Notes: generated by a model from the letters alone, not told the origin. Numbered from the stretch's first letter, positions 29,501 to 38,477 are shown. The stretch is 64,000 nucleotides of DNA from Alteromonas marina (GCF_000808575.1 NZ_JWLW01000002.1:96151-160150), one strand, 5' to 3'. Made by a program: numbers and translations.

Positions 29501-29966
29501 TTCATTTTCGCTTACCAAAGCTGAGCCCAAACTGGTATCTAATGTTATTGCAAAACCACGCAGCACTACATTTACTGGAATGAATGTACTCTGTGTGGAC
29601 GACCAACGGGAAAATTTGGACGCCATGCAAACCTTGTTACAAAAATGGGGAGTGAACGTTTTCTTAGCGAATAACTGGGATGATGCACTGAAGGTCTGTG
29701 AGGTTATCCAGCCTCAAATTTTACTAATGGATTATCAGCTAAGCCACGATAGCGAGAAAAACGGGCTGGCGCTGATTGAAGAAATAAGGCATCGATTAAA
29801 CATCGTAGTGCCGGCAGCGCTGATAACAGCAACACCAGATGAGAGCTTAGTTACACAATGCAAAGCACAAGGCGTTAACTTTCTAGCCAAGCCGCTAAAA
29901 CCAGCGAAGCTTCGTGCGCTACTTCAAAGTATGACTCGCTACATCAGGGAGGCGAAAAACGTGTAG
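26523..29966 (+). CDS. crbS: hybrid sensor kinase CrbS with sodium:solute symporter-like N-terminus
   Basis: 1147 residues. Residues 1-500 form an SSS transporter-like module of about 13 TM helices (TAWTFFGMVGQASRDTW, LPRQFHVAIIDN). Next come a PAS domain (about 615-735, NMDQGISVVDKHLNLVAWNK), a coiled linker, HisKA (FLALASHDVLQPLNAAKLYV, catalytic His), HATPase (NLLSNAVKYT, GLGLGLGVVRRL) and a C-terminal receiver (LLMDYQLSHDSE). This architecture is CrbS, which with CrbR switches on acs when acetate is to be consumed (known in Vibrio and Pseudomonas). It is divergent from the symporter operon. Confidence 0.9.
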   Translation: MVFGWVTLAVLYLFLLFSLASWGEKNSPTARALTSHPAIYSLALAIYCTAWTFFGMVGQASRDTWIYLPIMLGPILVYVLGYKFIYKLTLVSKKQHITTISDFIASRYGKRQTVALVVTLIALLATIPYIALQLKAVGATFQLLTQQPNSNGIIIAATGFIAVFAIYFGTRQTDVTEYRRGLMLAIAFESTIKLLALVLVAIVGYSAWKRTQSGAFFESFTNEVALAQFGSFSFIAQTIMAAAAIVCLPRQFHVAIIDNLSLGHLRTARWLFPLYLTIISAVIPVIAIAGKAIFAGQGIEPDSYVLSLAMFSESALLQVIVFVGGLSAATAMIIVATLTLSTMLTNDVILPRILAFSGNTDDKKDVSKRIRLIRRIVIAFILLMAFLYHQQMTSSRSLHSIGLIAFSLVIQLMPAIVGGLYWKRAHAHGVYAGLMVGLVIWVLWLVLPIVSEQVSQMEQNELISQGAMISLAANSFVYILFSHFAPQRLIDRMQAEAFVSPAISGTNTVKSQATNVTVSDLITLLSTFMGTGRCDQLLTQYQQLNNCQLNHTDTPDESFLSFCERALGGVIGASSAKVLLDSALRGKKMDFTEVINFFDDTTQAMQFNMTALLTSLENMDQGISVVDKHLNLVAWNKRYANLYPYPDNLLAVGTPIEKLIRYNASQGEFGTLDVDAEVEKRLAHLRSGMPHRFTRQRKDGRVIEMVGNPLPGGGFVTSFNDITGHVEIQQALEESNIDLEARIKKRTEEVHSINAELRLEIERRSEAEKELIRARKAAEDANASKTRFLALASHDVLQPLNAAKLYVSALEEQELSDQAQAIIQKLGHSVTSSETLIGTLLDIARLDQGEMKPDIESIDVRVLLSPLVDEMAMRAREKGLAFKAIIRPCWVKADKTYLYRITQNLLSNAVKYTEMGRVLFVVKPVKETVYFKVIDTGIGISNDKKDSIFGDFFRANESKEHGLGLGLGVVRRLSLQLNSDISVNSKVGKGSCFSFSLTKAEPKLVSNVIAKPRSTTFTGMNVLCVDDQRENLDAMQTLLQKWGVNVFLANNWDDALKVCEVIQPQILLMDYQLSHDSEKNGLALIEEIRHRLNIVVPAALITATPDESLVTQCKAQGVNFLAKPLKPAKLRALLQSMTRYIREAKNV

Positions 29967-30013
29967 CTAGTAGCTCGCTGCAGGTTTTTCGCTATATGTG
30001 TAAGGAAAGACGT

Positions 30014-30637
30014 CTAGAGTAAGTCGTCGTGTGGTTTACTCTCTTCAATTTTAACCACCGGCGTTTCTACGCTCGACTTTGCCACCACTTTTCCCATTGC
30101 TCCCCACTTCTCTTTAGGGTTTAGCAAAACAGGACGGGTTAAAATTAGGTTATTAGGATACATGAGGGTTTCACGCTCAGCGGTAAGCAAGCGGGTACTA
30201 AACGGCCCTACATCGGCAATCACACCTTCAATGAAGTTATCGCCGTCGAGAATGCGCACATAATTACCTCTGCGATACGCTACGTTTGTAAGCAAAATAA
30301 AGTACGCAGTGATGTTACTGATGAGTGACCAACTAGCAAAAAGCGCAACACCGGTTACAGTGATGATAGAAGTGGAAAGCACTAAGAGCCCAGAAAAATC
30401 GATCCCCCATGCTAGCAACAACAAGGCTAATGATACTGTAGCAACAATAACCCGTGCAGCAAAAAGCCCTTTAATAGCACTATTTGATTTTAGCTTTGAC
30501 TTTGCGATGTTGGTTTCTAATTTTGGCAGCAACTTACGAGACATCGCCAAATAAATTAGTAAAACCAAACCACTCCACACGACATTTGACTGGTACTGAG
30601 TTAACCACGCCAAAAAACCATGCCACCACTCATTCAT
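30014..30637 (-). CDS. small MscS-family mechanosensitive channel-like protein
   Basis: 207 residues with about three to four TM helices (VVWSGLVLLIYLAM, VIVATVSLALLLLAWGIDFSG). The MscS pore-lining and beta region follows: ITVTGVALFASWSLISNITAYFILL, then RRGNYVRILDGDNFIEGVIADVGPFSTRLLT and YPNNLILTRPV. The C-terminal cytoplasmic domain is very short compared with MscS (286 residues). It is divergent from rimK. Confidence 0.82.
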   Translation of the reverse strand: MNEWWHGFLAWLTQYQSNVVWSGLVLLIYLAMSRKLLPKLETNIAKSKLKSNSAIKGLFAARVIVATVSLALLLLAWGIDFSGLLVLSTSIITVTGVALFASWSLISNITAYFILLTNVAYRRGNYVRILDGDNFIEGVIADVGPFSTRLLTAERETLMYPNNLILTRPVLLNPKEKWGAMGKVVAKSSVETPVVKIEESKPHDDLL

Positions 30638-30841
30638 TCACTCTTTCCTTACTGTTTTTATAACGCATATTAATCTCTTTAATTGTTTTTACTTAAAGAA
30701 GGCCAAAGCGCTCTAATGCTAACGTGAATAACAGACAAGTTCATGCATTAAAAGCAATCGACACAACAAGAATTATTCGTAAGACACTCCCTATCACTTC
30801 TATTAGTATGCGCGCAAAAATGACTTGTCTAATTAATAATC

Positions 30842-30879
30842 ACGTTCTAACGTATTAGATTGTAATCACGTTCAAACGT
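30842..30879. promoter_or_regulatory. tandem ACGTT-N2-AACGT palindromes upstream of rimK
   Basis: ACGTTCTAACGT (30842-30853) and ACGTTCAAACGT (30868-30879) lie in directly repeated AATCACGTTC...AACGT units spaced 26 bp, about 60-95 bp before the rimK start. They look like a pair of operators for one dimeric regulator. The rest of the 30638-30937 gap is AT-rich promoter-like sequence. Confidence 0.6.
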
Positions 30880-30937
30880 GGTAAATGACACGTCTATTTA
30901 ATGACAGAACAAACTATAAACTACAGGCTTTTTCATA

Positions 30938-31843
30938 ATGCGCATCGCTATTCTTTCAAGAAATCCACGTCTTTACTCTACTTCACGCTTGGTGGAAGCT
31001 GGGCAGGCCCGCGGGCATCAAGTTGACGTTATCGACACTATGCACTGTTACATGGATATCACGAGCGCGCGACCGTCTGTTCGCTATAATGGTAAAAAAC
31101 TGCCTTACTATGATGCAGTGATCCCTCGAATAGGTGCGTCTGTTAGCTTTTACGGCACATCAGTCGTTCGCCAATTTGAAATGATGGGCACATACAGCCT
31201 TAACGAGTCAGTTGCTATCAGCCGTTCTCGAGATAAATTGCGTTCGTTGCAGCTTTTATCACGTAAAGGCATCGGTATGCCGAGAACAGGCTTCGCACAC
31301 CACCCTGACAAAATCGACGATGTTATTAAGACGGTTGGCGGCGCCCCAGTGGTTATTAAGTTACTTGAAGGCACGCAAGGTATTGGCGTGGTATTGGCAG
31401 ACACGCAAAAAGCAGCAGAGTCGATCATTGAAGCCTTTATGGGTCTTAACGCCAGTATTTTAGTGCAAGAGTTCATTAAAGAAGCGGGCGGTGCAGATAT
31501 TCGTTGCTTTGTGGTAGGTGGAAAAGTTGTAGCAGCGATGAAGCGCCAAGCAGCACCTGGGGAATTCCGCTCTAACCTTCACCGTGGCGGTCAGGCAAGT
31601 TTAGTTCGCCTAAGTCCAGCGGAACGCAAAACAGCGGTAGATGCGGCTAAAACGATGGGACTAAATTGTTGTGGCGTGGATATTCTTCGCTCCAACAACG
31701 GCCCTGTTGTAATGGAAGTAAACTCTTCGCCGGGCTTAGAAGGTATCGAGAAAGCAACCAACAAAGACGTTGCCAGCATGATTATTGAGTTCATTGAAAA
31801 GAGTGCCGAGCCGCATAAAACGAAAACCCGTGGAAAAGGCTAA
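30938..31843 (+). CDS. rimK: ATP-grasp glutamate ligase RimK
   Basis: 301 residues, the same length as E. coli RimK. The N-terminus [22 protein letters not shown] and the ATP-grasp elements ([66 protein letters not shown]) are typical. RimK adds glutamates to the C-terminus of ribosomal protein S6. The next two genes (AstE-like, retropepsin-like) follow closely in the same direction. Confidence 0.95.
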   Translation: MRIAILSRNPRLYSTSRLVEAGQARGHQVDVIDTMHCYMDITSARPSVRYNGKKLPYYDAVIPRIGASVSFYGTSVVRQFEMMGTYSLNESVAISRSRDKLRSLQLLSRKGIGMPRTGFAHHPDKIDDVIKTVGGAPVVIKLLEGTQGIGVVLADTQKAAESIIEAFMGLNASILVQEFIKEAGGADIRCFVVGGKVVAAMKRQAAPGEFRSNLHRGGQASLVRLSPAERKTAVDAAKTMGLNCCGVDILRSNNGPVVMEVNSSPGLEGIEKATNKDVASMIIEFIEKSAEPHKTKTRGKG

Positions 31844-31885
31844 CCCTTTTAACCTATGCAATAACGTAATTATAGGAAAACGTTA

Positions 31886-32917
31886 GTGGTAAATGATGTT
31901 TTAAAAATTGGGGGTGAAAGTATTGCTCCTGGCGAAACAAAAAAGATTGAGCTAGAAATGCCGCCGCTCTACACGGCCACCAATATGAGCATTCCCGTTT
32001 ATGTAAAACGAGGAAAGCGGCCTGGACCTGTTATGTTCGTTAGCGCTGCCATTCATGGTGACGAGTTAAATGGTATTGAAATTGTTGGGCGACTTATCCG
32101 CTCAAAGGCTATTGAACGCTTAAGAGGCACCTTGATAGCTGTACCAATGGTTAATGTATATGGCGTGCTCAATCAATCTCGTTATTTACCCGACAGACGA
32201 GATTTAAACCGCAGTTTTCCCGGCAGTAAAAAAGGTTCGCTTGCCGGTAGGTTAGCCAACTTGTTTTTCAAAGAGGTGGTGAGTAAGTGCGACGTAGGCA
32301 TTGATCTTCATACTGGAGCTATACATCGCAGTAATTTACCGCAAATTCGCGCAGACCTAGACGACCCAGAAGTACTAGAAATGGCCAAGGCATTCGGCGT
32401 ACCTGTGCTGCTCAATGCTGAATTACGCGATGGTTCTTTGCGAGAATCTGCCAGTGAAAGTGGCGTTAAAATTTTACTTTACGAAGCAGGCCAGGCATTG
32501 CGATACGACGAATTTTCTATTCGAGCGGGCGTAAGAGGCATTATTAATACCATGCGCCACTTGGGAATGCTGAATAAAAGTAGAAGCAAAGGCCATAGTA
32601 TTGAGCGCTTTATTGCAAGGCAAAGTGGGTGGGTTCGCGCGCCTGAGAGCGGTTTTGTGACTCACTTGGCTCAGCTTGGTGACCACGTAGAAAAAGGTGA
32701 TAAACTGGCTATTATTGCCGATCCGTTTGGCAACTATTTAGACAGCCTTGAGAGCCCAGCTGAAGGGGTTGTTATTGGTAAACAAAACATTCCGCTTACC
32801 CAAGAAGGTGAAGCCGTTTACCACATTGCATACTTCTCAGAGCCTGATACTGTTGCGGAACATGTAGAACTATTACAAGACAATTTATTACCACCAGAAC
32901 AGGGGCCTGTTCTTTAA
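31886..32917 (+). CDS. succinylglutamate desuccinylase/aspartoacylase-family metallopeptidase
   Basis: 343 residues of the M14-like AstE/AspA family. The zinc ligands are visible in AAIHGDELNGIE (H-x-x-E) and DLHTGAIH (His), and the arginine motif RDLNRSFPGS is present. The C-terminal part (SGFVTHLAQLGDHVEKGDKLAII) looks like a biotinyl/lipoyl-type barrel. The start is GTG 31886 with AGGA upstream. Its place between rimK and the RimB-like protease suggests a role in removing or trimming glutamate tails (inference). Confidence 0.88.
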   Translation: MVNDVLKIGGESIAPGETKKIELEMPPLYTATNMSIPVYVKRGKRPGPVMFVSAAIHGDELNGIEIVGRLIRSKAIERLRGTLIAVPMVNVYGVLNQSRYLPDRRDLNRSFPGSKKGSLAGRLANLFFKEVVSKCDVGIDLHTGAIHRSNLPQIRADLDDPEVLEMAKAFGVPVLLNAELRDGSLRESASESGVKILLYEAGQALRYDEFSIRAGVRGIINTMRHLGMLNKSRSKGHSIERFIARQSGWVRAPESGFVTHLAQLGDHVEKGDKLAIIADPFGNYLDSLESPAEGVVIGKQNIPLTQEGEAVYHIAYFSEPDTVAEHVELLQDNLLPPEQGPVL

Positions 32918-32934
32918 CATTGGTAGAAAAACTG

Positions 32935-33369
32935 ATGAACAATAAGAAAATTGTTGGTGCGGTAGAACTGTGCGATTTACCTAAACTTGCTATCTCCGAT
33001 TTAAACGTGCGTGTGGATACCGGAGCAGCGACTTCTTCGCTTCATGTAGACAATATTGAAGAGTTCGAACAAGACGGTGAACTATGGATTAAATTTGATA
33101 TTCACCCAGACATTCACAATGTTGAGCGTGTGGTGCGCCGAGAAGCGCGCGTTGAAGGACAAAAGCGCGTGAAGAGTTCAACGGCTACACTTGAGAAGCG
33201 CTATGTTATAATTACGCCTATAATAATGGACGGGTACCAGTGGGATATTCAATTAACCCTTACGGATCGCTCTGAAATGACCTATTTAATGCTGCTGGGA
33301 AGAGAAGCAATGAGTGGTCAATTTATTGTAGACCCCGAGCACGACTTTTTGCTTACGGGGAAAGATTAA
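32935..33369 (+). CDS. retropepsin-like RimB-type protease
   Basis: About 144 residues, the family annotated as 'ATP-dependent zinc protease'. The aspartic protease-like signature RVDTGAATSSLHV (D-T-G-A) is followed by REARVEGQKRVKSSTATLEKRYVI, TLTDRSEMTYLMLLGREAM and a C-terminal FIVDPEHDFLL. In Pseudomonas a protein of this family (RimB) acts with RimK on ribosomal protein S6. Start: ATG 32935 is preferred, but TTG 32920, 3 bp after the previous stop, would fit tight coupling. Confidence 0.85.
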   Translation: MNNKKIVGAVELCDLPKLAISDLNVRVDTGAATSSLHVDNIEEFEQDGELWIKFDIHPDIHNVERVVRREARVEGQKRVKSSTATLEKRYVIITPIIMDGYQWDIQLTLTDRSEMTYLMLLGREAMSGQFIVDPEHDFLLTGKD

Positions 33370-33457
33370 CATTACAAGTTAGCCATAAGGGAAATGTTAG
33401 CTGGATCCTTTGGGCAACTTGCAGTATGGCATGCGTTTAGTGCATGAAAAATACAAT

Positions 33458-34429
33458 ATGGACGTTACGAAAAAAGCCCGAATTATTGCCGCTTTGCTGT
33501 TGAGTGTAGTTACACCATTGAGTGCTCATACTCAGCAGATAAACACAAACGAGGTAAGTACTGACTTACCTCACACCGTTCTCCGCCTGCCAAATATTCA
33601 TCCTGGGCGAGATGCCGTATACGCCTACGCTAAACGTCTTCTCACAGAATCGCTGCGCGTTACTGAACCTCAATACGGCTCTTTTGAACTGATTGTCAGC
33701 GACCAAGAAACGGCGCAAGAACGTCAACTACGCAGCCTTGAACACCACATGCTAGACGTGACGTGGAGCGTTACCTCAACAGAGCGTGAACGTCAGTTCC
33801 TGCCCATTCGCATTCCCATTATGGCGGGTCTTTTAGGTAAGCGTGCACTGCTGGTCAGAGAAGGCGATACGCGACTTAAAGAAGTAAAGTCATTAAACGC
33901 TTTACGAGCATACCGAGCGGTTTTGGGCTACGACTGGCCCGATACGAAGATTTTTCGCGCAAACGATATCCCGGTGTTGGAAACGACCTACCGGGCGTCA
34001 TTTCGAATTGTGTCGGAAGGCTTCGCTGATATGTTTCCAAGAAGTGTTGTGGAAATTAAAGAAGAGCTCGCTGACAAGGCGCTCTCACGCGGTCTGACTA
34101 TCGACGATCACCTTATCATTTCATACCCGAGCCCCATCTTTTTCTTTGTAGGAAGCGACAATCAGGCATTAGCCGGGCGGATAGCTGAAGGTCTGTTAAG
34201 GCTCTTCGAAACGGGTAAGTTTCAGGAGCTACTGTTAGCTCATGATAACTTTAGAGAAGGTATGGCACTTACCGAAGGGCGAACGGTTATTGAAATTGAC
34301 AACCCTTTGCTAAGTGAACAAAGCCGCTTGGCATTAGAAAAGTTCTTACCGGAATTTGCTATCTCAGAAGCCGTGCTTAAGTTCGACGCTACTGAACCGG
34401 CGGCTCCAACTCAAGTTGTGAAGCAATAA
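33458..34429 (+). CDS. periplasmic solute-binding protein (SBP_bac_3-like)
   Basis: From ATG 33458 the protein has about 323 residues with a signal peptide (KKARIIAALLLSVVTPLSAHTQ). The body resembles family 3 solute-binding proteins (LRLPNIHPGRDAVYAYAKRLL, RAYRAVLGYDWPDTKIF, YPSPIFFFVG). No transporter permease is adjacent. The longer start at 33410 would spoil the signal peptide. The 3' end overlaps the convergent crbR gene by 41 bp. Confidence 0.8.
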   Translation: MDVTKKARIIAALLLSVVTPLSAHTQQINTNEVSTDLPHTVLRLPNIHPGRDAVYAYAKRLLTESLRVTEPQYGSFELIVSDQETAQERQLRSLEHHMLDVTWSVTSTERERQFLPIRIPIMAGLLGKRALLVREGDTRLKEVKSLNALRAYRAVLGYDWPDTKIFRANDIPVLETTYRASFRIVSEGFADMFPRSVVEIKEELADKALSRGLTIDDHLIISYPSPIFFFVGSDNQALAGRIAEGLLRLFETGKFQELLLAHDNFREGMALTEGRTVIEIDNPLLSEQSRLALEKFLPEFAISEAVLKFDATEPAAPTQVVKQ

Positions 34430-35033
34430 GTACCGCTTGTGTGCGGTTGTTTATGCCCAACTTTTTAAAGATAGCAGTAACATGCGCTTTAACCGTGGCC
34501 TCTGCGATATCTAAATTAAAGCCAATTTGCTTGTTAAGCAAGCCGTCTCGCATGTAACAAAGCACCTTGTATTGCGAAGGTGTTAGCGAGGCAACTTTGT
34601 CCGCTAATTCAGAGAACTCTTCATTCACCTCATCAACGTCTTCACTTAAGTTATCAGGTAGCCATACATCGCCATCCAGAATTGCTTCTACGGCGTTTGC
34701 AATATCTTGCGCACTGGCAGTTTTTGGGATGAATCCTAGCGCGCCCACGCTAATAATCTTTGAAATAAGTGTGGTGTCTTCTGTGCCAGAGACTACGGCA
34801 ACAGGAAGTTCAGGAAAGAGTTTACGAATATGCAGTAAGCCAAATAAATCGTTGCTACCCGGCATGTGTAAATCTAGCAGCAATAAGTCGATATCCTCAT
34901 TATTGAGAATATCGACCGTTGTATTCAGGTCTCCCGCCTCTTTGAGGGTTAAGGCTGGAAGTGACAACGACAACGCGCCTCTTAGTGCATCGCGATACAG
35001 CGGATGATCATCTGCGATTAGAAGGGTTATCAT
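34389..35033 (-). CDS. crbR: LuxR/NarL-type response regulator CrbR
   Basis: 214 residues. A receiver domain (LLIADDHPLYRDAL, phospho-acceptor Asp in LLLLDLHMPGSN, FIPKTAS lysine) is joined to a LuxR-type HTH (LTPSQYKVLCYMRDGLLNKQIG, EATVKAHVTAIFKKLGINNRTQA). It lies 18 bp downstream of acs in the same direction, the usual place for the CrbR/ErdR partner of the symporter-kinase CrbS. It should activate acs, and possibly the symporter and porin genes nearby. Confidence 0.88.
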   Translation of the reverse strand: MITLLIADDHPLYRDALRGALSLSLPALTLKEAGDLNTTVDILNNEDIDLLLLDLHMPGSNDLFGLLHIRKLFPELPVAVVSGTEDTTLISKIISVGALGFIPKTASAQDIANAVEAILDGDVWLPDNLSEDVDEVNEEFSELADKVASLTPSQYKVLCYMRDGLLNKQIGFNLDIAEATVKAHVTAIFKKLGINNRTQAVLIASQLELEPPVQ

Positions 35034-35051
35034 TGTCTATATCCTTAGTTT

Positions 35052-36998
35052 CTACTTATTTAGACGTTCCTCTATCAGTGTATCAACAACCGATGGATCC
35101 GCCAACGTAGATGTGTCACCTAATTGCTCATGCTCATTGGCGGCAATCTTACGCAAAATACGGCGCATAATTTTACCAGAGCGGGTTTTAGGTAATCCGC
35201 GAGACCATTGGATCATATCAGGTGTAGCAATCGGGCTTAGCTCTTGACGCACCCACGCCTTAAGCTCTTTAGTAAGGGCTTCATCTGCTTCAACCCCTTC
35301 ATTTGGTGTTACATAAACATAGATCCCCTGCCCTTTAATGTCATGTGGGAAACCAACAACGGCAGCCTCGGCCACTTTAGGGTGGGCAACAAGTGCACTT
35401 TCAATCTCAGCGGTACCCAAGCGGTGACCCGATACGTTCAATACGTCATCCACACGACCGGTGATCCAGTAGAAGCCATCTTCGTCACGACGTGCGCCGT
35501 CGCCCGTGAAGTACACGCCTTTGTATGCGCTGAAGTAGGTGTTAATAAAGCGTTGGTGATCGCCGTAAACCGTGCGCGCTTGACTTGGCCAGCTGTCTTT
35601 AATTACTAGGTTACCTTCTGCTTCCCCTTCAAGCTCATTGCCGTCTGCGTCAAATAGCGCAGGCTGTATTCCGAAAAACGGACGCGTTGCTGAACCTGGT
35701 TTTAATTCTGTGGCGCCTGGCAGCGGTAAAATCATGTGTCCGCCGGTTTCAGTCTGCCACCATGTATCAATGATAGGGCAACGACCTTCGCCAATAACAC
35801 GGTGATACCACTCCCATGCTTCTGGGTTAATTGGCTCACCTACCGTTCCGAGCAAGCGTAGCGAAGATAAATCGCATCCCTCAGCCGGCACATCACCGTG
35901 TGCCATCAACGCACGAATAGCAGTTGGCGCGGTATAAAGACTATTTACTTTGTATTTTTCTACCACCTGCGCAATACGCTTAACGTCAGGATAAGTCGGT
36001 ACACCCTCAAAAAACACTTGTGATGCAGCATTTACCATAGGGCCATAAACCATGTAGCTGTGACCTGTGATCCAACCAACATCGGCCGTACACCAGTAAA
36101 CGTCATCGTCTTTGTAATCGAAAGCATATTTGAAGGTCATAGCGGAATATAGTAGATAACCGCCTGTGGTGTGCACTACGCCTTTTGGTGTGCCCGTAGA
36201 CCCCGATGTATATAAGATGAAAAGCGGGTCTTCTGCGTTCATTACTTCGGGCTCACACTGGGCAGACATACCATCTACAGCCTCATGCCACCACACATCG
36301 TGCTTCGCATTCCAGTCCACGTCGCCGCCTGTTAATTTATGTACCAAAACATGTGTAATAGACGGGCAGGCATCATCGGCTAACGCTTTATCCACATTTG
36401 CTTTAAGCGGGATACTTCTTCCAGCACGACGGCCCTCATCGGCAGTAATTACCACTTTTGCACTACTGTCGTTAATACGGTCGGCTATGGCGTTAGGCGA
36501 GAACCCACCAAAAATGACCGAATGTACCGCACCAATGCGTGCACATGCCAACATAGCGTAGGCAGCCTCGGGTACCATTGGCATATATATGGCGACACGA
36601 TCGCCTTTGGCTACCCCCATCTCTTTAAGCGCATTCGCTAATTTACATACTTCATAATGAACTTGTTGATATGTCACATCTTGACTATCTTCTGGTGAGT
36701 CGCCTTCCCAGTGAAAGGCAACTTTTGTGGCATTATCAGCTAGGTGGCGGTCAATACAGTTATAGCTGGCGTTTAACTCTCCATCTTCGAACCATTTGAT
36801 AGACACATCTTTTTCACCAAACATGGTGTTTTTAATTTTGGTTGGTTTTTGATACCACTCAAGCATGGACGCGTGTTCAGCCCAGAATTTTTCGGGCTGC
36901 TCTACTGACTGCTTGTACATCTCGTCATACTGCGTTGCAGTCAAGTGAGTAGATTGAAGAATGTTCTCAGGCACAGGGTAAGTTTTGCTGGCGGTCAT
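35052..36998 (-). CDS. acs: acetyl-CoA synthetase
   Basis: AMP-forming enzyme that activates acetate to acetyl-CoA, about 648 residues. Motifs: the P-loop-like [71 protein letters not shown] (hinge) and the acetylatable lysine in [14 protein letters not shown] 36998 has GGAGG upstream and gives the usual [13 protein letters not shown]; a start 21 bp earlier is unlikely. crbR follows as second gene of the operon. Confidence 0.97.
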   Translation of the reverse strand: MTASKTYPVPENILQSTHLTATQYDEMYKQSVEQPEKFWAEHASMLEWYQKPTKIKNTMFGEKDVSIKWFEDGELNASYNCIDRHLADNATKVAFHWEGDSPEDSQDVTYQQVHYEVCKLANALKEMGVAKGDRVAIYMPMVPEAAYAMLACARIGAVHSVIFGGFSPNAIADRINDSSAKVVITADEGRRAGRSIPLKANVDKALADDACPSITHVLVHKLTGGDVDWNAKHDVWWHEAVDGMSAQCEPEVMNAEDPLFILYTSGSTGTPKGVVHTTGGYLLYSAMTFKYAFDYKDDDVYWCTADVGWITGHSYMVYGPMVNAASQVFFEGVPTYPDVKRIAQVVEKYKVNSLYTAPTAIRALMAHGDVPAEGCDLSSLRLLGTVGEPINPEAWEWYHRVIGEGRCPIIDTWWQTETGGHMILPLPGATELKPGSATRPFFGIQPALFDADGNELEGEAEGNLVIKDSWPSQARTVYGDHQRFINTYFSAYKGVYFTGDGARRDEDGFYWITGRVDDVLNVSGHRLGTAEIESALVAHPKVAEAAVVGFPHDIKGQGIYVYVTPNEGVEADEALTKELKAWVRQELSPIATPDMIQWSRGLPKTRSGKIMRRILRKIAANEHEQLGDTSTLADPSVVDTLIEERLNK

Positions 36999-37080
36999 AA
37001 AGATTGCCTCCAATATCAATAATGTAAAATTCTTGTTGTATGGTGAAACACTCTAGCTATTCACCCGCAAAGCAAAATGA

Positions 37081-37152
37081 GACTTTGGTCTTAGCAGCCT
37101 ACAACTAAGGTGCTAGTTAAAAAGTTAGACTAAAAGCATTACGACTATAGTC
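37081..37152. promoter_or_regulatory. GAC-N4-GTC boxes between acs and the porin gene
   Basis: GACTTTGGTC (37081-37090, 83 bp before acs) and the perfect palindrome GACTATAGTC (37143-37152, 104 bp before the porin) both fall in the divergent promoter region and carry a TTA immediately 3'. They resemble the two GACCATGGTC boxes in front of crbS. Confidence 0.5.
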
Positions 37153-37255
37153 TTATGCGACCATCGGCTTATTTAAATTTGAGATAATAAGTACACAATC
37201 AACAATGTTAACGTTGAATTTACATTTATTTAACCACTTTTTTGGAACAGACACG

Positions 37256-38419
37256 ATGAAAGCTAAAATAAAAAATACGGCTACCGCAGTAGCGCTGTGC
37301 CTGGCGGCTACCGGCGGCGCAGCACAAGCAGCAACAATCGGCGACACTAGTGTGAAATTCACGGGTTATATTAAAGTTGACGCAATGGTAAGTGACTATT
37401 CAGATGGCACCATTGCCTCGGGTAGCGTAGGTCGAGATTTTTATATACCTTCACTAACCCCCGTTGGTGGCGTTGACGAAGACCCTCAGTTTGACGCTCA
37501 CATCAGAACCTCACGATTCCGCTTTGCCACTTCAACACCCACTGCCGAAGGTGACACTATTAATGGTGTATTCGAACTCGACTTCGTTGTAACGAGCGGC
37601 GGTGATGAACGAATTAGTAACTCCTATGTTCCTCGTGTTCGTCACGCTTACCTTACCTACAAAAACTGGTTGGTCGGTCAAACATGGACAACTTTTATGG
37701 ACGTAGGCTCATTGCCAGAATCACTTGATTTCATTGGGACTACTGACGGGATCACGTTTGGTCGCCAAGTGATGGTGAGATATACCAATGGCGGGCTGCA
37801 GATAGCACTCGAAAACCCGGAATCAACCATTACTCCGTTCGGTGGGGGTAGCAGGATCACAAGTGATGACAGCAGCGTTCCAGATTTTGTAGCTGCCTAT
37901 ACGTCAAAGTATGACTGGGGTTATGTAAAAGTTGCGGGCTTATTAAGACAGTTGTCTTACGATAATGCCGCTGGCATTGATGCGGACGAAACCAGCTTTG
38001 GTGTATCGGTAACCGGTAAATACAATTTGTCTAATGGCGACGATATTCGCTTCACGTTTAACACGGGTAAAGGTTTAGGCAGATACTCTGCGCTTAACGC
38101 AGTTAATGGTGCAGTACTTACCGAAAGCGGCGACCTTGAAGCCATAGACTCAACAGGTTACGGCATTGCGTATCGTCACAAGTGGAGTGAAAAAGCGCGC
38201 AGTAGCATCATGTTCTCGGCGTTTGAAGCAGACAATGATGTATCACTAACAGGTTTAGCTACCACTGAAAGCACTTATAGCACACGTGTAAACTACTTGT
38301 ACTCGCCAACTAAAGCGCTAACCGTTGGTGCTGAATACGCTTTCGCAAAGCGTGAGATTGAAGCCGGCCTTGAGGGCGACATGAACCGCTTCCAAGTTTC
38401 AGCAAAATACGCATTCTAA
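37256..38419 (+). CDS. DcaP-like outer membrane porin
   Basis: About 387 residues from ATG 37256, with a signal peptide ending GGAAQAATIG. The first strands read VKFTGYIKVDAMVSDYSDG and the eyelet-type sequence HAYLTYKNWLVGQTWTTFMD matches trimeric DcaP-family porins. The barrel ends in FQVSAKYAF with terminal Phe. DcaP porins pass small organic acids in other bacteria. Divergence from acs suggests uptake of acetate or related acids (inference). Confidence 0.88.
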   Translation: MKAKIKNTATAVALCLAATGGAAQAATIGDTSVKFTGYIKVDAMVSDYSDGTIASGSVGRDFYIPSLTPVGGVDEDPQFDAHIRTSRFRFATSTPTAEGDTINGVFELDFVVTSGGDERISNSYVPRVRHAYLTYKNWLVGQTWTTFMDVGSLPESLDFIGTTDGITFGRQVMVRYTNGGLQIALENPESTITPFGGGSRITSDDSSVPDFVAAYTSKYDWGYVKVAGLLRQLSYDNAAGIDADETSFGVSVTGKYNLSNGDDIRFTFNTGKGLGRYSALNAVNGAVLTESGDLEAIDSTGYGIAYRHKWSEKARSSIMFSAFEADNDVSLTGLATTESTYSTRVNYLYSPTKALTVGAEYAFAKREIEAGLEGDMNRFQVSAKYAF

Positions 38420-38444
38420 TACATGCACTAAGTTAAAAAAGAGA

Positions 38445-38477
38445 AACGGCACTGAGCTCATCAGCGCCGTTTTTTTT
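38445..38477 (+). terminator. intrinsic terminator of the porin gene
   Basis: The stem AACGGCACTGA with TCAGCGCCGTT (one mismatch) around a 5-nt loop is followed by a T-run. Confidence 0.9.

Noticed and set aside
34567..35007. 146-residue plus-strand ORF opposite crbR
   Set aside because: It is Ser-rich and lies entirely antisense to crbR; codon pattern belongs to the minus-strand gene.
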